Position numbers and translations under genes: made by a program. Positions 1 through 7,559 of a stretch of 64,000 bases of DNA are shown piece after piece. This DNA comes from Flavobacterium geliluteum (GTDB lineage: Bacteria > Bacteroidota > Bacteroidia > Flavobacteriales > Flavobacteriaceae). Every line of letters begins with the position of its first letter. Position 1 is the first letter of the stretch. The notes under the pieces are model-generated. The model worked only from the letters and a program-made list of their open reading frames with translations. It did no database searches and was not told the DNA's origin. The DNA lies in NCBI RefSeq assembly GCF_017948595.1, contig NZ_JAGFBV010000009.1, positions 1-64,000 on the forward strand, read 5' to 3'.

Positions 1-1
1 T

Positions 2-109
2 ATTAAAAAATTATTCCCCAGAACAATACATGCTGTTACATTGGAAGGATTTCTAATAAAGCTTACATTGTTTGTATTCGGATTACAATTAAATAAAACA
101 ATTAACTAG
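2..109 (+). CDS. C-terminal tail of an unidentified protein, possibly a transposase (5' end outside window)
   Basis: An open frame runs from the window edge to a TAG stop at 107-109, giving 35 residues with the segment FPRTIHAVTLEGFLIK followed by a hydrophobic stretch and LNKTIN. There is no start codon in view, so this would be the end of a gene lying to the left. The sequence loosely recalls C-termini of Bacteroidetes transposases of the IS982 type, but that is memory of a short motif and not a firm assignment. It could also be a chance open frame. The neighbouring decayed gene remnant at 245-445 makes a mobile-element scar plausible. Confidence 0.3.
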   Translation: MKKLFPRTIHAVTLEGFLIKLTLFVFGLQLNKTIN

Positions 110-184
110 CAACTTGAATTAATTATTCAAATGTATGTATTTAGTCGTAATTTTTTTCTTTAAAATTGAAAAGAGATGTATAAA

Positions 185-214
185 AAAATGCGCTAGAATC
201 TACTAGCGCATTTT
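185..214. terminator. Bidirectional intrinsic terminator
   Basis: A perfect 12-bp inverted repeat (aaaatgcgctag / ctagcgcatttt) with a 6-nt loop, flanked by A and T runs, can terminate transcription in both directions. It sits just beyond the stop codon of the minus-strand remnant at 245-445 and 75 bp beyond the plus-strand tail that ends at 109. Confidence 0.75.
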
Positions 215-244
215 GAATATTATAATTTAAGATATGACTCTCAA

Positions 245-445
245 TTATTTTTGGATTTTGATATCCGCAACAATTCTAGGATTAGAACCTACTCTAGTTA
301 AAGATTTAACGTAGATAACTCCTTTTTTACCAGCAGCGTTTTTAAACAAAACGACAAGCGGTAATTTGCTGTCTGGAAATGACTCTTTATCATTAGCAAT
401 AGTTAGACTATTTAAGTCTTCTCCTTTTTCTAATTTATTGAATTT
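245..445 (-). pseudogene. Remnant of a protein gene (C-terminal ~67 residues only)
   Basis: The minus strand stays open for 67 codons, ending at TAA (245-247) just before an intrinsic terminator. The translation is protein-like (segments KLPLVVLFKNAAGKKG and NPRIVADIKIQK), but it has no ATG in frame and is closed upstream by TGA at 446-448 followed by non-coding sequence. A C-terminal fragment of a longer gene that still has its terminator fits best. I do not recognise the family. The sequence between it and the lipoprotein gene at 647 is AT-rich and shows no further coding signal. Confidence 0.55.
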
Positions 446-607
446 TCAATACAAATTAAGTATAATATAATTCATGTATTAGTTAATTCCACTAGTAATA
501 ACCCTCTTCTGAGTCATTTAAATAAAATATTAAAAAAATAATACATTTCTGATTTTAATTAATTATTAATAAAAATCAGAATTAAACTTTAGCACAAAAT
601 TTATATA

Positions 608-615
608 TATATTTG
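608..615 (+). promoter_or_regulatory. Putative -7 promoter box of the LRR lipoprotein gene
   Basis: TATATTTG matches the Bacteroidetes -7 consensus TAnnTTTG and lies 31 bp before the ATG at 647. No good TTTG -33 element was found at the usual distance. Confidence 0.5.
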
Positions 616-646
616 CGAAATAACTTAACAAATTTATACAAAATTT

Positions 647-1618
647 ATGAAAAAATTACTGTTAATTACATTAGTAATTAGTTTAGTTGCTTGCTCAAGC
701 GAAAATGATCTGGATTCTACAATTTCAAATTCTACAATTAAAGTAAAATCTTTTAAATCAAATCCGACTCCTGAAGACTACCTAAATATGCAATATCCCA
801 AATATATGGAATCTGTTGCATTTTTTAAAGCAGAAAAAAGCTCATCAACTAAAAAAATTGATGCTGTATGGGTAAATACATACGTACCAGACTTGAACTT
901 TCGAACAAAGTTAATTAGCATTGGAGCAGGTAGAGAAGATGCAGTTATTGGTGATCAATACATTGATATTGATAGAAATCTCCAAATTTTAGATGTTAGT
1001 AATTCTGGAATAAGTGATGTAACTGGATTAACTGGTTTTAAATCTTTAGCACAATTAAAAATTAACAATAATAATTTGACAAAATTAGCAGTTTCTCGCA
1101 TGCAAACATTAAGATTGCTGGAATGCCAAAATAATAAAATAGAATTTTTAAATCTTGGTAGTTTATATCTTTTAGAGCAGTTATGGTGTCAAAACAATAT
1201 GATAGATTCAATTTTTTTTCCAGAAAATTCAACAAATTTATGGGGTGTTTGGTGTTATAATAATAGGTTAACTTCTTTAGAGTTACATACTAATACTGGT
1301 GTAACAGATCTTTTTATTCAAGAAAACAAATTGACTTCATTAAATACTACTCAAGTTATAAACCTTAAACAAATAAATGTTTCAAACAATAATTGGGTTA
1401 CATTAAACTTTAATTCTAATAATACATTAATTTCTTTATGGTGTACAAATAATGTATTATTATCAGACTTATACATAAAAAGTCCTAACGCAAATAACAT
1501 TATAAATCAAGATTTCACACAAAATAAATATGGTCTAAAAGTTCATGTTCATGAAAATTTTTTAGCAAATGCAATTAGTATTTGGCCAAATTATGGTAAT
1601 TCAATTTATGTTTTATAA
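647..1618 (+). CDS. Leucine-rich-repeat lipoprotein
   Basis: This is a 323-residue protein with a lipoprotein signal peptide: a lysine start, a hydrophobic core and an LVAC lipobox with the lipidated Cys at residue 16. It should be anchored in a cell-envelope membrane. From about residue 105 onward there are irregular leucine-rich repeats of roughly 20-22 residues with the pattern L..L...NN.L..L, several containing LxCQNN, LWCQNN or WCYNN. This tryptophan/cysteine-bearing form is common in Bacteroidetes surface LRR proteins. Such repeats generally mediate protein binding, but the ligand is unknown. There is no T9SS sorting domain at the C-terminus. It is a monocistronic unit with its own terminator. 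Function is not assigned beyond the fold. Confidence 0.75.
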   Translation: MKKLLLITLVISLVACSSENDLDSTISNSTIKVKSFKSNPTPEDYLNMQYPKYMESVAFFKAEKSSSTKKIDAVWVNTYVPDLNFRTKLISIGAGREDAVIGDQYIDIDRNLQILDVSNSGISDVTGLTGFKSLAQLKINNNNLTKLAVSRMQTLRLLECQNNKIEFLNLGSLYLLEQLWCQNNMIDSIFFPENSTNLWGVWCYNNRLTSLELHTNTGVTDLFIQENKLTSLNTTQVINLKQINVSNNNWVTLNFNSNNTLISLWCTNNVLLSDLYIKSPNANNIINQDFTQNKYGLKVHVHENFLANAISIWPNYGNSIYVL

Positions 1619-1633
1619 TAAACCTAATTTATA

Positions 1634-1677
1634 AAAACAAACCGCTTAAATTAATTTTTAGGCGGTTTGTTTATTTT
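1634..1677 (+). terminator. Intrinsic terminator after the LRR lipoprotein gene
   Basis: The arms acaaaccgc and gcggtttgt are separated by a 16-nt AT-rich loop and followed by a T-rich tail. The hairpin starts 16 bp after the stop codon at 1618. Confidence 0.8.
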
Positions 1678-1678
1678 A

Positions 1679-1714
1679 TAGCTTTCGAAAATAAAATATT
1701 ATTTTCGAAAGCTA
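1679..1714. repeat. Perfect 16-bp inverted repeat overlapping the pectate lyase promoter
   Basis: The arm tagctttcgaaaataa (1679-1694) is repeated exactly in inverted form at 1699-1714, with a 4-nt loop. The right arm ends inside the putative -7 box at 1713-1720, so the palindrome occupies the space between the -33 and -7 regions. That position suggests an operator for a dimeric regulator. It is not simply a terminator, because the terminator of the upstream gene lies just before it and no strong T-run follows. Confidence 0.6.
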
Positions 1715-1720
1715 ATTTTG
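1713..1720 (+). promoter_or_regulatory. Putative -7 promoter box of the pectate lyase gene
   Basis: TAATTTTG fits TAnnTTTG and lies 17 bp before the first ATG (1738), implying a very short leader. Its first two bases are the end of the 16-bp inverted repeat. Confidence 0.5.
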
Positions 1721-1737
1721 CGCAATCGATTACACTA

Positions 1738-2811
1738 ATGAAATTTAATTTAAAAATGAAAAAAACTTTTCTTCTACTATTTCTATTATTTAGCTTAACT
1801 AATCTTTCTGCCCAAAACTATTACATGGAATCGCCTGAAGGATTTGGTGCTAAAGCTACTGGAGGCGGCACTTCAAATCCTGTTACAGTTGCATCTTACG
1901 AAGATTTAGTCGCAAAAATAAAATCGAATTCTCCCGAGATCATTTTAGTGTCCGGAACAATTACAATTCCGAGCGGAAAGCCTATACAGGAAATCGTTAC
2001 GAATAAATCGATAATAGGATTACCAGGTGCGAAACTTGTAAATGAAAACCAATCGAATCCCGGAGCGGGGATTTTGTATTTAAAATCGGGTTCGAATAAT
2101 GTAATCATCAGAAATCTAGTTTTTATTGGTCCCGGATCTTATGATATTGATGGTCAAGACAATTTAACAGCCGACTGCACGAATCTTTGGGTGGATCACT
2201 GCGAATTTCAGGATGGTCAGGACGGTAACTTTGACAATAAAGGAAAAACAGATAATGTCACTATTTCATGGTGTAAATTTACCTATCTAAAAGGTGCCAA
2301 ATCAGGAGGTTTTGGAGGAGCAGATGATCATAGCTTCAGCAACTTAATTGGTTCTAACAAGAACGATTTTCCTGCTGACGGACACTACAGTATCACTTTT
2401 AAAAACTGTTATTGGGCTAAAGGCTGTAAACAAAGAATGCCCCGTGCCAGAAATGCCGAAATTCATATTCTAAATTGTTATTACAATACTCTTGAATCCG
2501 GTTCTTTGGCGATTGGTTTAGGTGGTGGAGTAAAAAATTCAACTTGTTATGTTGAAAGTACAGATTTTGCAAAAGTGGATAAGGTTTTTAGAGAATATAC
2601 CAGCACAGACGGCGGAACCGTTGGAATCGCTTTTTCAAATTGTCGTAAAGGCCCTATGGATTTTGGCACCACAGTAAATAAGCCTTCTTATAATTATACA
2701 ACAATTCCTTTAGGAAAAGTCGAAGAATATGTGGCTAATGCCTATTGTGGCGCCGGAGCAACACTTCAGGTTAGTTCTACTGGTGTGATAAGTACAAGTT
2801 GTAAACAATAA
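1738..2811 (+). CDS. Secreted pectate lyase, polysaccharide lyase family 1
   Basis: This is a 357-residue exported protein with a signal peptide ending near residue 26 (cleavage after SAQ). The rest is a right-handed beta-helix of the PL1 type. NVIIRNLVF (121-129) and VTISWCKF (174-181) are typical helix rungs, WVDHCEF (151-157) with the following acidic residues belongs to the calcium-binding site, and RMPRAR (233-238) contains the catalytic arginine. It should cleave pectate by calcium-dependent beta-elimination in the periplasm or outside the cell. A second ATG at 1756 would give an equally good signal peptide, so the start is uncertain by six codons. It lacks the T9SS sorting tail seen on many secreted flavobacterial enzymes. 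It stands alone, with its own promoter and terminator, and is not in a visible polysaccharide-utilisation locus. Confidence 0.9.
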   Translation: MKFNLKMKKTFLLLFLLFSLTNLSAQNYYMESPEGFGAKATGGGTSNPVTVASYEDLVAKIKSNSPEIILVSGTITIPSGKPIQEIVTNKSIIGLPGAKLVNENQSNPGAGILYLKSGSNNVIIRNLVFIGPGSYDIDGQDNLTADCTNLWVDHCEFQDGQDGNFDNKGKTDNVTISWCKFTYLKGAKSGGFGGADDHSFSNLIGSNKNDFPADGHYSITFKNCYWAKGCKQRMPRARNAEIHILNCYYNTLESGSLAIGLGGGVKNSTCYVESTDFAKVDKVFREYTSTDGGTVGIAFSNCRKGPMDFGTTVNKPSYNYTTIPLGKVEEYVANAYCGAGATLQVSSTGVISTSCKQ

Positions 2812-2834
2812 AAACGAATCACTATTTTTATTTG

Positions 2835-2880
2835 CATAAAAAAAACCGATTTGTTTCTGTTACAAATCGGTTTTTTTATG
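2835..2880. terminator. Bidirectional terminator between pectate lyase and argH
   Basis: The near-perfect stem aaaccgatttgt / acaaatcggttt is flanked by A and T runs. It lies between the convergent genes ending at 2811 (+) and 2894 (-) and can serve both. Confidence 0.85.
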
Positions 2881-2893
2881 AATTGAAATACTT

Positions 2894-4174
2894 TTAAAAA
2901 GCTGCTTTCATTTTATCTTTTATAGCGTCCAGACACAAATTATTAATGCTTCCTTCATGCGTATGTTGGGTCTCTTTTGGAGATTGATACGTTCCCGCTT
3001 CCAATTGCTCTGCAACGGCTTTGTAAGCATCTCTAAAAGGCATTCCGCTTACAACCATTTCGTTTAAAGTATCTACCGTAAAAAGATAATCGTATTTTTT
3101 GTCTTTTAGAATATTGTCTTTTACCGTGATGTCTTTTACAGAGAAAATCGCAATATCCAAACACGCTTTTAGGTTTTGAAGCGCAGGAAACAAACCTTCT
3201 TTTAAAAGTTGTAAATCTCTGTGATAGCCACTTGGTAAATTATTGGTAATTAAAGTGATTTCGTATGGGAGTGCCTGAATTTTATTGCATTTTCCTCGAA
3301 TTAGTTCGAATACATCAGGGTTCTTTTTGTGTGGCATGATGCTTGAACCTGTTGTAAGATGTGCCGGCAAACTGATGAAATCAAAGTTTTGGCTCATATA
3401 CAAACAAACATCCATAGCAAATTTTGATAAAGTGGCAGCAACGCTACTCATGGCAAAAGCTACTGTTTTCTCTGCTTTTCCGCGGCTCATTTGTGCGGCA
3501 ACGGCATTAAATTTTAACGTTTCAAAACCTAACTCCTGCGTGGTAAAAGTTCTGTTGATAGGAAAGGAACTTCCGTAACCAGCAGCAGATCCCAACGGAT
3601 TTTGATCTACAATTTTTAATGCTGCGTTTAGCATCGTTACATCATCTATTAAACTTTCGGCGTAAGCAGAAAACCACATTCCGAATGACGACGGCATCGC
3701 GATTTGCAAATGCGTATAACCTGGTAATAAAACATTTTGGTGCTTTTCTGCAGATTCCATAAGCAAATCAAACAATGTTTTTACTTGTTCTTTTAAGGCT
3801 TTTAGTTCGTCTTTTAAATACAAATGCACATCTACTAAAACCTGATCGTTACGAGAGCGTGCCGTATGGATTTTCTTTCCGGCATCACCCAATTTTACAG
3901 TTAATAAATATTCTATTTTAGAATGTACATCCTCAAAACTGTCTTCGATTTCGAAATTTCCTTTTGCAATATCAGCGATAATTTCGTTTAAAGCCTCAAC
4001 TAGAGAAGTTGTTTCTTCTGAAGTCAACAACCCAATTTGGCCTAACATTTTTGCATGTGCAATCGAACCTAAAGCATCGTATTTTGCGAGAACCAAATCG
4101 AGTTCACGATCATTACCAACTGTAAAATGTTCGATTTGTTTGTCTGTTGCAATTCCTTTTTCCCAAAGTTTCAT
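2894..4174 (-). CDS. argH: Argininosuccinate lyase
   Basis: This cytosolic enzyme splits argininosuccinate into arginine and fumarate, the last step of arginine synthesis. At 426 residues it is somewhat shorter than the usual ~460. The fumarase/aspartase superfamily signature GSSIMPHKKNPD is at residues 276-287, carrying the catalytic serine. TARSRNDQ (104-111) and the PGYTHLQ block with the acid-base His (residues 151-157) are also present. It is the last gene of the minus-strand arginine operon and is followed by a strong terminator. It is separated from argE by 187 bp that contain a structured repeat element, so it may also have separate control. Confidence 0.96.
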   Translation of the reverse strand: MKLWEKGIATDKQIEHFTVGNDRELDLVLAKYDALGSIAHAKMLGQIGLLTSEETTSLVEALNEIIADIAKGNFEIEDSFEDVHSKIEYLLTVKLGDAGKKIHTARSRNDQVLVDVHLYLKDELKALKEQVKTLFDLLMESAEKHQNVLLPGYTHLQIAMPSSFGMWFSAYAESLIDDVTMLNAALKIVDQNPLGSAAGYGSSFPINRTFTTQELGFETLKFNAVAAQMSRGKAEKTVAFAMSSVAATLSKFAMDVCLYMSQNFDFISLPAHLTTGSSIMPHKKNPDVFELIRGKCNKIQALPYEITLITNNLPSGYHRDLQLLKEGLFPALQNLKACLDIAIFSVKDITVKDNILKDKKYDYLFTVDTLNEMVVSGMPFRDAYKAVAEQLEAGTYQSPKETQHTHEGSINNLCLDAIKDKMKAAF

Positions 4175-4273
4175 AAGCTGTATGTTTTTTTGCTACACAG
4201 AGTTTCTCAAAGAAAAACTCAAAGATTCACAAAGTTTTATTTTAATTTATTGTGTTTCTTATTCACCGAATGT

Positions 4274-4351
4274 CCTAGCCCCGATAGTAGTGGAAATCCT
4301 TTTGTGCCGGGGTTCGGCACAAAAGATTGCAACGGATAGCGGGATTAGCTA
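4274..4351. ncRNA. Structured element resembling a Flavo-1-type RNA, copy 1
   Basis: This 78-nt block in the argE-argH gap has an unusually GC-rich core for this genome. It contains a perfect 10-bp hairpin (ttttgtgccg / cggcacaaaa with a 5-nt loop) inside an outer pairing of cccg with cggg and flanking tagc/gcta. A second copy with the same layout lies at 36157-36234. Its inner hairpin has a different sequence but keeps its pairing, and its outer pair uses cctg/cagg, a compensatory C-G to T-A change. That is direct evidence of selection on RNA or DNA structure. From memory it resembles the flavobacterial Flavo-1 RNA class. The transcribed strand is not decided. Confidence 0.65.
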
Positions 4352-4361
4352 CTAAATAATA

Positions 4362-5432
4362 TTATAATTTAAAGAAATCTGTTAGTATTTTGATGTACAA
4401 GTCGACACCTTCTTCGATTTCGTTGATAAAAATAAATTCGTCTGCTGAATGTGAACGCAGCGTTTCACCAGGTCCTAATTTTAGAGATTGGCAACTCAAA
4501 ACCGATTGATCTGAAAGGGTTGGCGAGCCATAAGTTGTTCTTCCTAAAGCGATTCCAGCTTGGACCAAACCGTGCTCAATTGGAATAGAAGAAGCGTTTA
4601 AATGCATAGATCTTGGCGTAACCTCTGCTTTTACGTTGGCTTTTACGACTTCGAGAATTTCACTGTTCGAATAGCAATCGTTTACACGAATATCAATCAC
4701 CAAATCACATTCTGATGGCACGACATTGTGCTGTTTCCCAGCATTAATCTGCGTTACAGTCATTTTTACGGGGCCCAAAACCTCTGAAATTTTATCGAAT
4801 TGATAGTTTTTGAACCATTCCATTACTGGAATTGCTTTGTACAATGAATTGTCGTCGTTTTGATGTGCGGCGTGACTTGCCGTACCTTTTACTTTTACGT
4901 CAAGAACTAACAAACCTTTCTCAGCCACAGCCAATTGCATTAAAGTTGGCTCGCCTACTATGGCGCAATCTAAGGTTGGTAAATGTTGCAAAACACTGTT
5001 TAAGCCGTTTTTTCCGCTGCTTTCTTCTTCGGCGGAAGCCACAATCACAACATTATGAGACAAGTTTTGATTCTCATAAAAATGTACAAAAGTTGCTAAT
5101 AATGATACCAAGCAGCCTCCTGCATCGTTGCTTCCTAGCCCGAATAGTTTGCCGTCTTTTTCTATGGCTTTAAACGGATCATTTGTATAGGCTTGATTGG
5201 GTCTTACGGTATCATGATGTGAATTCAGTAAAAGTGTCGGTTTGCTTGGGTCGAAATATTTATTGAACGCCCAAACATTATTATTTTCTCTCTTGAAAGG
5301 AATTTGATTTTGATTGAACCAGTTTTCTATTAAAAGTGCTGTTTGATCCTCTTCACTTGAAAAGGAAGGAGTTTCAATCAAATTTTTTAATAGACTAATT
5401 GCTTCCTGAGTAAGCGTTGCAATATTTTTCAT
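4362..5432 (-). CDS. argE: N-acyl-ornithine/citrulline deacylase, M20 family (ArgE type)
   Basis: This is a zinc-dependent amidohydrolase of about 356 residues that removes the acyl group from an arginine-pathway intermediate, in the cytosol. The M20 metal site is visible: SHHDTV at about residues 71-76, GSNDAGG at about 100-106 and the acidic cluster AEEESSG at about 134-140. A longer reading frame begins at 5468, but its first twelve codons are not conserved-looking. The ATG at 5430-5432 gives a normal ArgE N-terminus, so that start was chosen. With an N-acyl-ornithine carbamoyltransferase in the same operon, the real substrate is probably N-acyl-citrulline and not N-acetylornithine; that is inference from context. 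Confidence 0.9.
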   Translation of the reverse strand: MKNIATLTQEAISLLKNLIETPSFSSEEDQTALLIENWFNQNQIPFKRENNNVWAFNKYFDPSKPTLLLNSHHDTVRPNQAYTNDPFKAIEKDGKLFGLGSNDAGGCLVSLLATFVHFYENQNLSHNVVIVASAEEESSGKNGLNSVLQHLPTLDCAIVGEPTLMQLAVAEKGLLVLDVKVKGTASHAAHQNDDNSLYKAIPVMEWFKNYQFDKISEVLGPVKMTVTQINAGKQHNVVPSECDLVIDIRVNDCYSNSEILEVVKANVKAEVTPRSMHLNASSIPIEHGLVQAGIALGRTTYGSPTLSDQSVLSCQSLKLGPGETLRSHSADEFIFINEIEEGVDLYIKILTDFFKL

Positions 5433-5554
5433 AGTTATGGTTTCTTTGCCGAAAAGGCACGAAGTCACAAAGTTTTAATTAAATCTGTGACATTTTTAAT
5501 TTGTGTAAATTTCTTAAATTAATATTTAAAATTAATAGCGCAATTCTATTTTTT

Positions 5555-5616
5555 TGCCACAGATTAAAAGAATTTTCACAGATTTTTAATCCTTTTTAAT
5601 CCATTAATCTGTGGCA
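5555..5616. repeat. Inverted repeat in the argB-argE spacer
   Basis: The 13-bp arms tgccacagattaa (5555-5567) and ttaatctgtggca (5604-5616) are perfectly complementary. Between them are extra degenerate copies of the unit cacagatt and of ttaatcc. It ends a few bases after the argB stop. Confidence 0.7.
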
Positions 5617-5623
5617 TTACCTT

Positions 5624-6397
5624 TTATAAAGTAATGGTTGTATGCAGAACATCGGGATTTTGAAGCATTTTATGATGCCCTATTTTGATTTTCTGAACGC
5701 CTCTTGACAAACTATTAAAACAATTATCCAATTTTGGAATCATTCCGGAATGGATTACTTTTTCGGCTTTTAGTTGTTTATATAAATCTTCGTTTATGGT
5801 CGTAATTACCGAAGAATCATCTTCTGAATCTTGTAAAACACCTTGTTTTTCGAAACAATAGGTTAGCGTAACCTCAAAAACTTCCGATAAAGCAATGGAT
5901 AGTTCACTTGCAATGGTATCGGCATTTGTGTTTAATAATTGTCCGTTTTTATCATGTGTAATGGCACAAAAAACGGGCACAATATTGTTTTCAAGTAATA
6001 TTTTGAGTAAATTAGTATTGACTTGCTGTACATCGCCTACAAATCCGTAATCTATCGTGGGATGATTTCGTTTTGTCGACTGAATTAAATTCCCGTCTGC
6101 GCCTGAAAAACCAATAGCATTATTATCTTTTGCCTGCAATTGCGCCACAATATGTTTGTTGATTTGACCTGCGTAAATCATTACCACGACATCTAGCATT
6201 GGGGAATCTGTAATTCGGCGTCCCTCAATCATTTGAGGCACTAAACCAATACTTTCCGCCATTTTTGTGGCCGATTTTCCGCCACCGTGTACCAGCACTT
6301 TATAGCCTTGGATCTTAGAAAAATCAGTCAGGAATTGCTCTAATTCTGTTGGGTTGTCAATTATGTTACCGCCAATTTTTATTACTTTAACTTCCAT
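5624..6397 (-). CDS. argB: N-acylglutamate kinase (acetylglutamate kinase family)
   Basis: It phosphorylates the gamma-carboxyl of N-acylglutamate, the second arginine-pathway step. The protein has 257 residues, the normal length for an ArgB amino-acid kinase. The N-terminal KIGGN lysine-glycine motif (about residues 7-11) and VHGGGKSATKM (about 36-46) bind phosphate and nucleotide. A conserved NADTIASELS stretch near residue 160 is typical of the substrate pocket. There is no N-terminal extension of the arginine-sensitive hexameric type. In this operon the acyl group may be succinyl instead of acetyl (see the carbamoyltransferase). Confidence 0.93.
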   Translation of the reverse strand: MEVKVIKIGGNIIDNPTELEQFLTDFSKIQGYKVLVHGGGKSATKMAESIGLVPQMIEGRRITDSPMLDVVVMIYAGQINKHIVAQLQAKDNNAIGFSGADGNLIQSTKRNHPTIDYGFVGDVQQVNTNLLKILLENNIVPVFCAITHDKNGQLLNTNADTIASELSIALSEVFEVTLTYCFEKQGVLQDSEDDSSVITTINEDLYKQLKAEKVIHSGMIPKLDNCFNSLSRGVQKIKIGHHKMLQNPDVLHTTITL

Positions 6398-6410
6398 TTT
6401 TTAAGATTCT

Positions 6411-6470
6411 GAGTTGCTAAGTTGGTAAGTTGCTAAGTTTTTTTCTAATTTGATAGAGACTTAGCAACTC
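6411..6470. repeat. Inverted repeat in the carbamoyltransferase-argB spacer
   Basis: The 12-bp arms gagttgctaagt (6411-6422) and acttagcaactc (6459-6470) are perfectly complementary. Additional direct copies of the unit gttgctaagtt fill the spacer. The 92-bp gap contains little else. Confidence 0.75.
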
Positions 6471-6489
6471 AGAACTTTAGCAACTTTAT

Positions 6490-7437
6490 TTATAACTTCT
6501 TTAAAATTTTCTGTAAAACCAATTGTGCCGAATAGGTTCTGTTATTCGCCTGCTGAATTACGATTGAATTTTCGCTATCGATCACTTCGTCACTTACTAT
6601 CACATTACGACGAACTGGGAGGCAATGCATGAACTTTCCATTATTGGTAAGAGCCATTTTCTCTGCTGTAACAGTCCAACTTGGGTCGATATTGGTTACT
6701 TTTCCGTAGTCGTTAAAATTGCTCCAGTTTTTTACATACACAAAATCGGCGTTTTCAAATGCTTTATTTTGGTCGTATTCTATTTTGCAATCTTTGATAA
6801 TTTCCGGACTTAATTCGTAACCCTCAGGATGCGTGATTACAAAATCCATGTCTTTTTGCATCTGCATCATTTCTACAAAAGAATTGGCAACCGCCTGTGG
6901 CAAAGCCTTTGGATGAGGTGCCCACGAAAGCACTACTTTTGGTTTGTGTTTTGTTTTGTATTCCTCCATTGTGATGGCGTCTGCCAAAGATTGCATCGGA
7001 TGACGGACAGCACTTTCCATGTTAACAATGGGCACAGTAGCATGCTTTAAAAATCCTGAAATTACCGTTTCGGCATAATCTTTTTCTTTGTCCATTAAAC
7101 CTGCAAAGGCACGAATGGCAATAATATCACAATATTGCGACACTACTTCGGCGGCTTCTTTGATGTGTTCTGAAGCACCAGAATCCATGATGGCGCCGTC
7201 TTCAAATTCTAACGTCCAGCCTTCATTGGTAAAATTCATTACCATAACATTCATTCCTAAATTTAAAGCCGCTTTTTGCGTACTCAAACGCGTTCTCAGA
7301 CTCGGATTAAAAAATAACATTCCCAATGTTTTATTTTTTCCTAACTTCTGATTTTTAAGTGGGTTCTTTTTGATTTTTAACGCACTTTTTACCCATTTTG
7401 ATAATGAGTCGATATCTTGAATTGAAATGTAATTCAT
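6490..7437 (-). CDS. N-acyl-L-ornithine carbamoyltransferase (SOTCase/AOTCase type)
   Basis: It transfers a carbamoyl group to an N-acylated ornithine, yielding N-acyl-citrulline, in the cytosol. Its 315 residues show the carbamoyl-phosphate site NPSLRTR (44-50), HPMQSLAD (146-153) and HCLPVRRN (271-278). A normal ornithine transcarbamylase would have STRTR and HCLPAHRG. The variant motifs are those of the Bacteroides fragilis N-succinylornithine enzyme and the Xanthomonas N-acetylornithine enzyme. The residue that separates these two in the family (Pro90 or Glu92, just before the EH pair) appears to be Ser89 here, so the acyl group cannot be fixed from this site. It sits between proB and argB in the operon. 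Confidence 0.9.
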   Translation of the reverse strand: MNYISIQDIDSLSKWVKSALKIKKNPLKNQKLGKNKTLGMLFFNPSLRTRLSTQKAALNLGMNVMVMNFTNEGWTLEFEDGAIMDSGASEHIKEAAEVVSQYCDIIAIRAFAGLMDKEKDYAETVISGFLKHATVPIVNMESAVRHPMQSLADAITMEEYKTKHKPKVVLSWAPHPKALPQAVANSFVEMMQMQKDMDFVITHPEGYELSPEIIKDCKIEYDQNKAFENADFVYVKNWSNFNDYGKVTNIDPSWTVTAEKMALTNNGKFMHCLPVRRNVIVSDEVIDSENSIVIQQANNRTYSAQLVLQKILKKL

Positions 7438-7443
7438 TGTTTT

Positions 7444-7549
7444 TTGTTTAATCGGTTAATGGTTAAATTGTTTATTTGATTAAAAAATTAACTTTATATT
7501 TTTCTGTTCTTTGTAGCGCTATCGATTAACCGAATTAACGATTAAACAA
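7444..7549. repeat. Inverted repeat in the proB-carbamoyltransferase spacer
   Basis: The arm ttgtttaatcggttaat (7444-7460) pairs with 7525-7549, which is its exact complement except for an inserted 8-nt unit (aattaacg). The inserted unit is itself a degenerate copy of the arm. The arms occupy the two ends of the 122-bp spacer. Confidence 0.7.
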
Positions 7550-7559
7550 ATAAACATTG

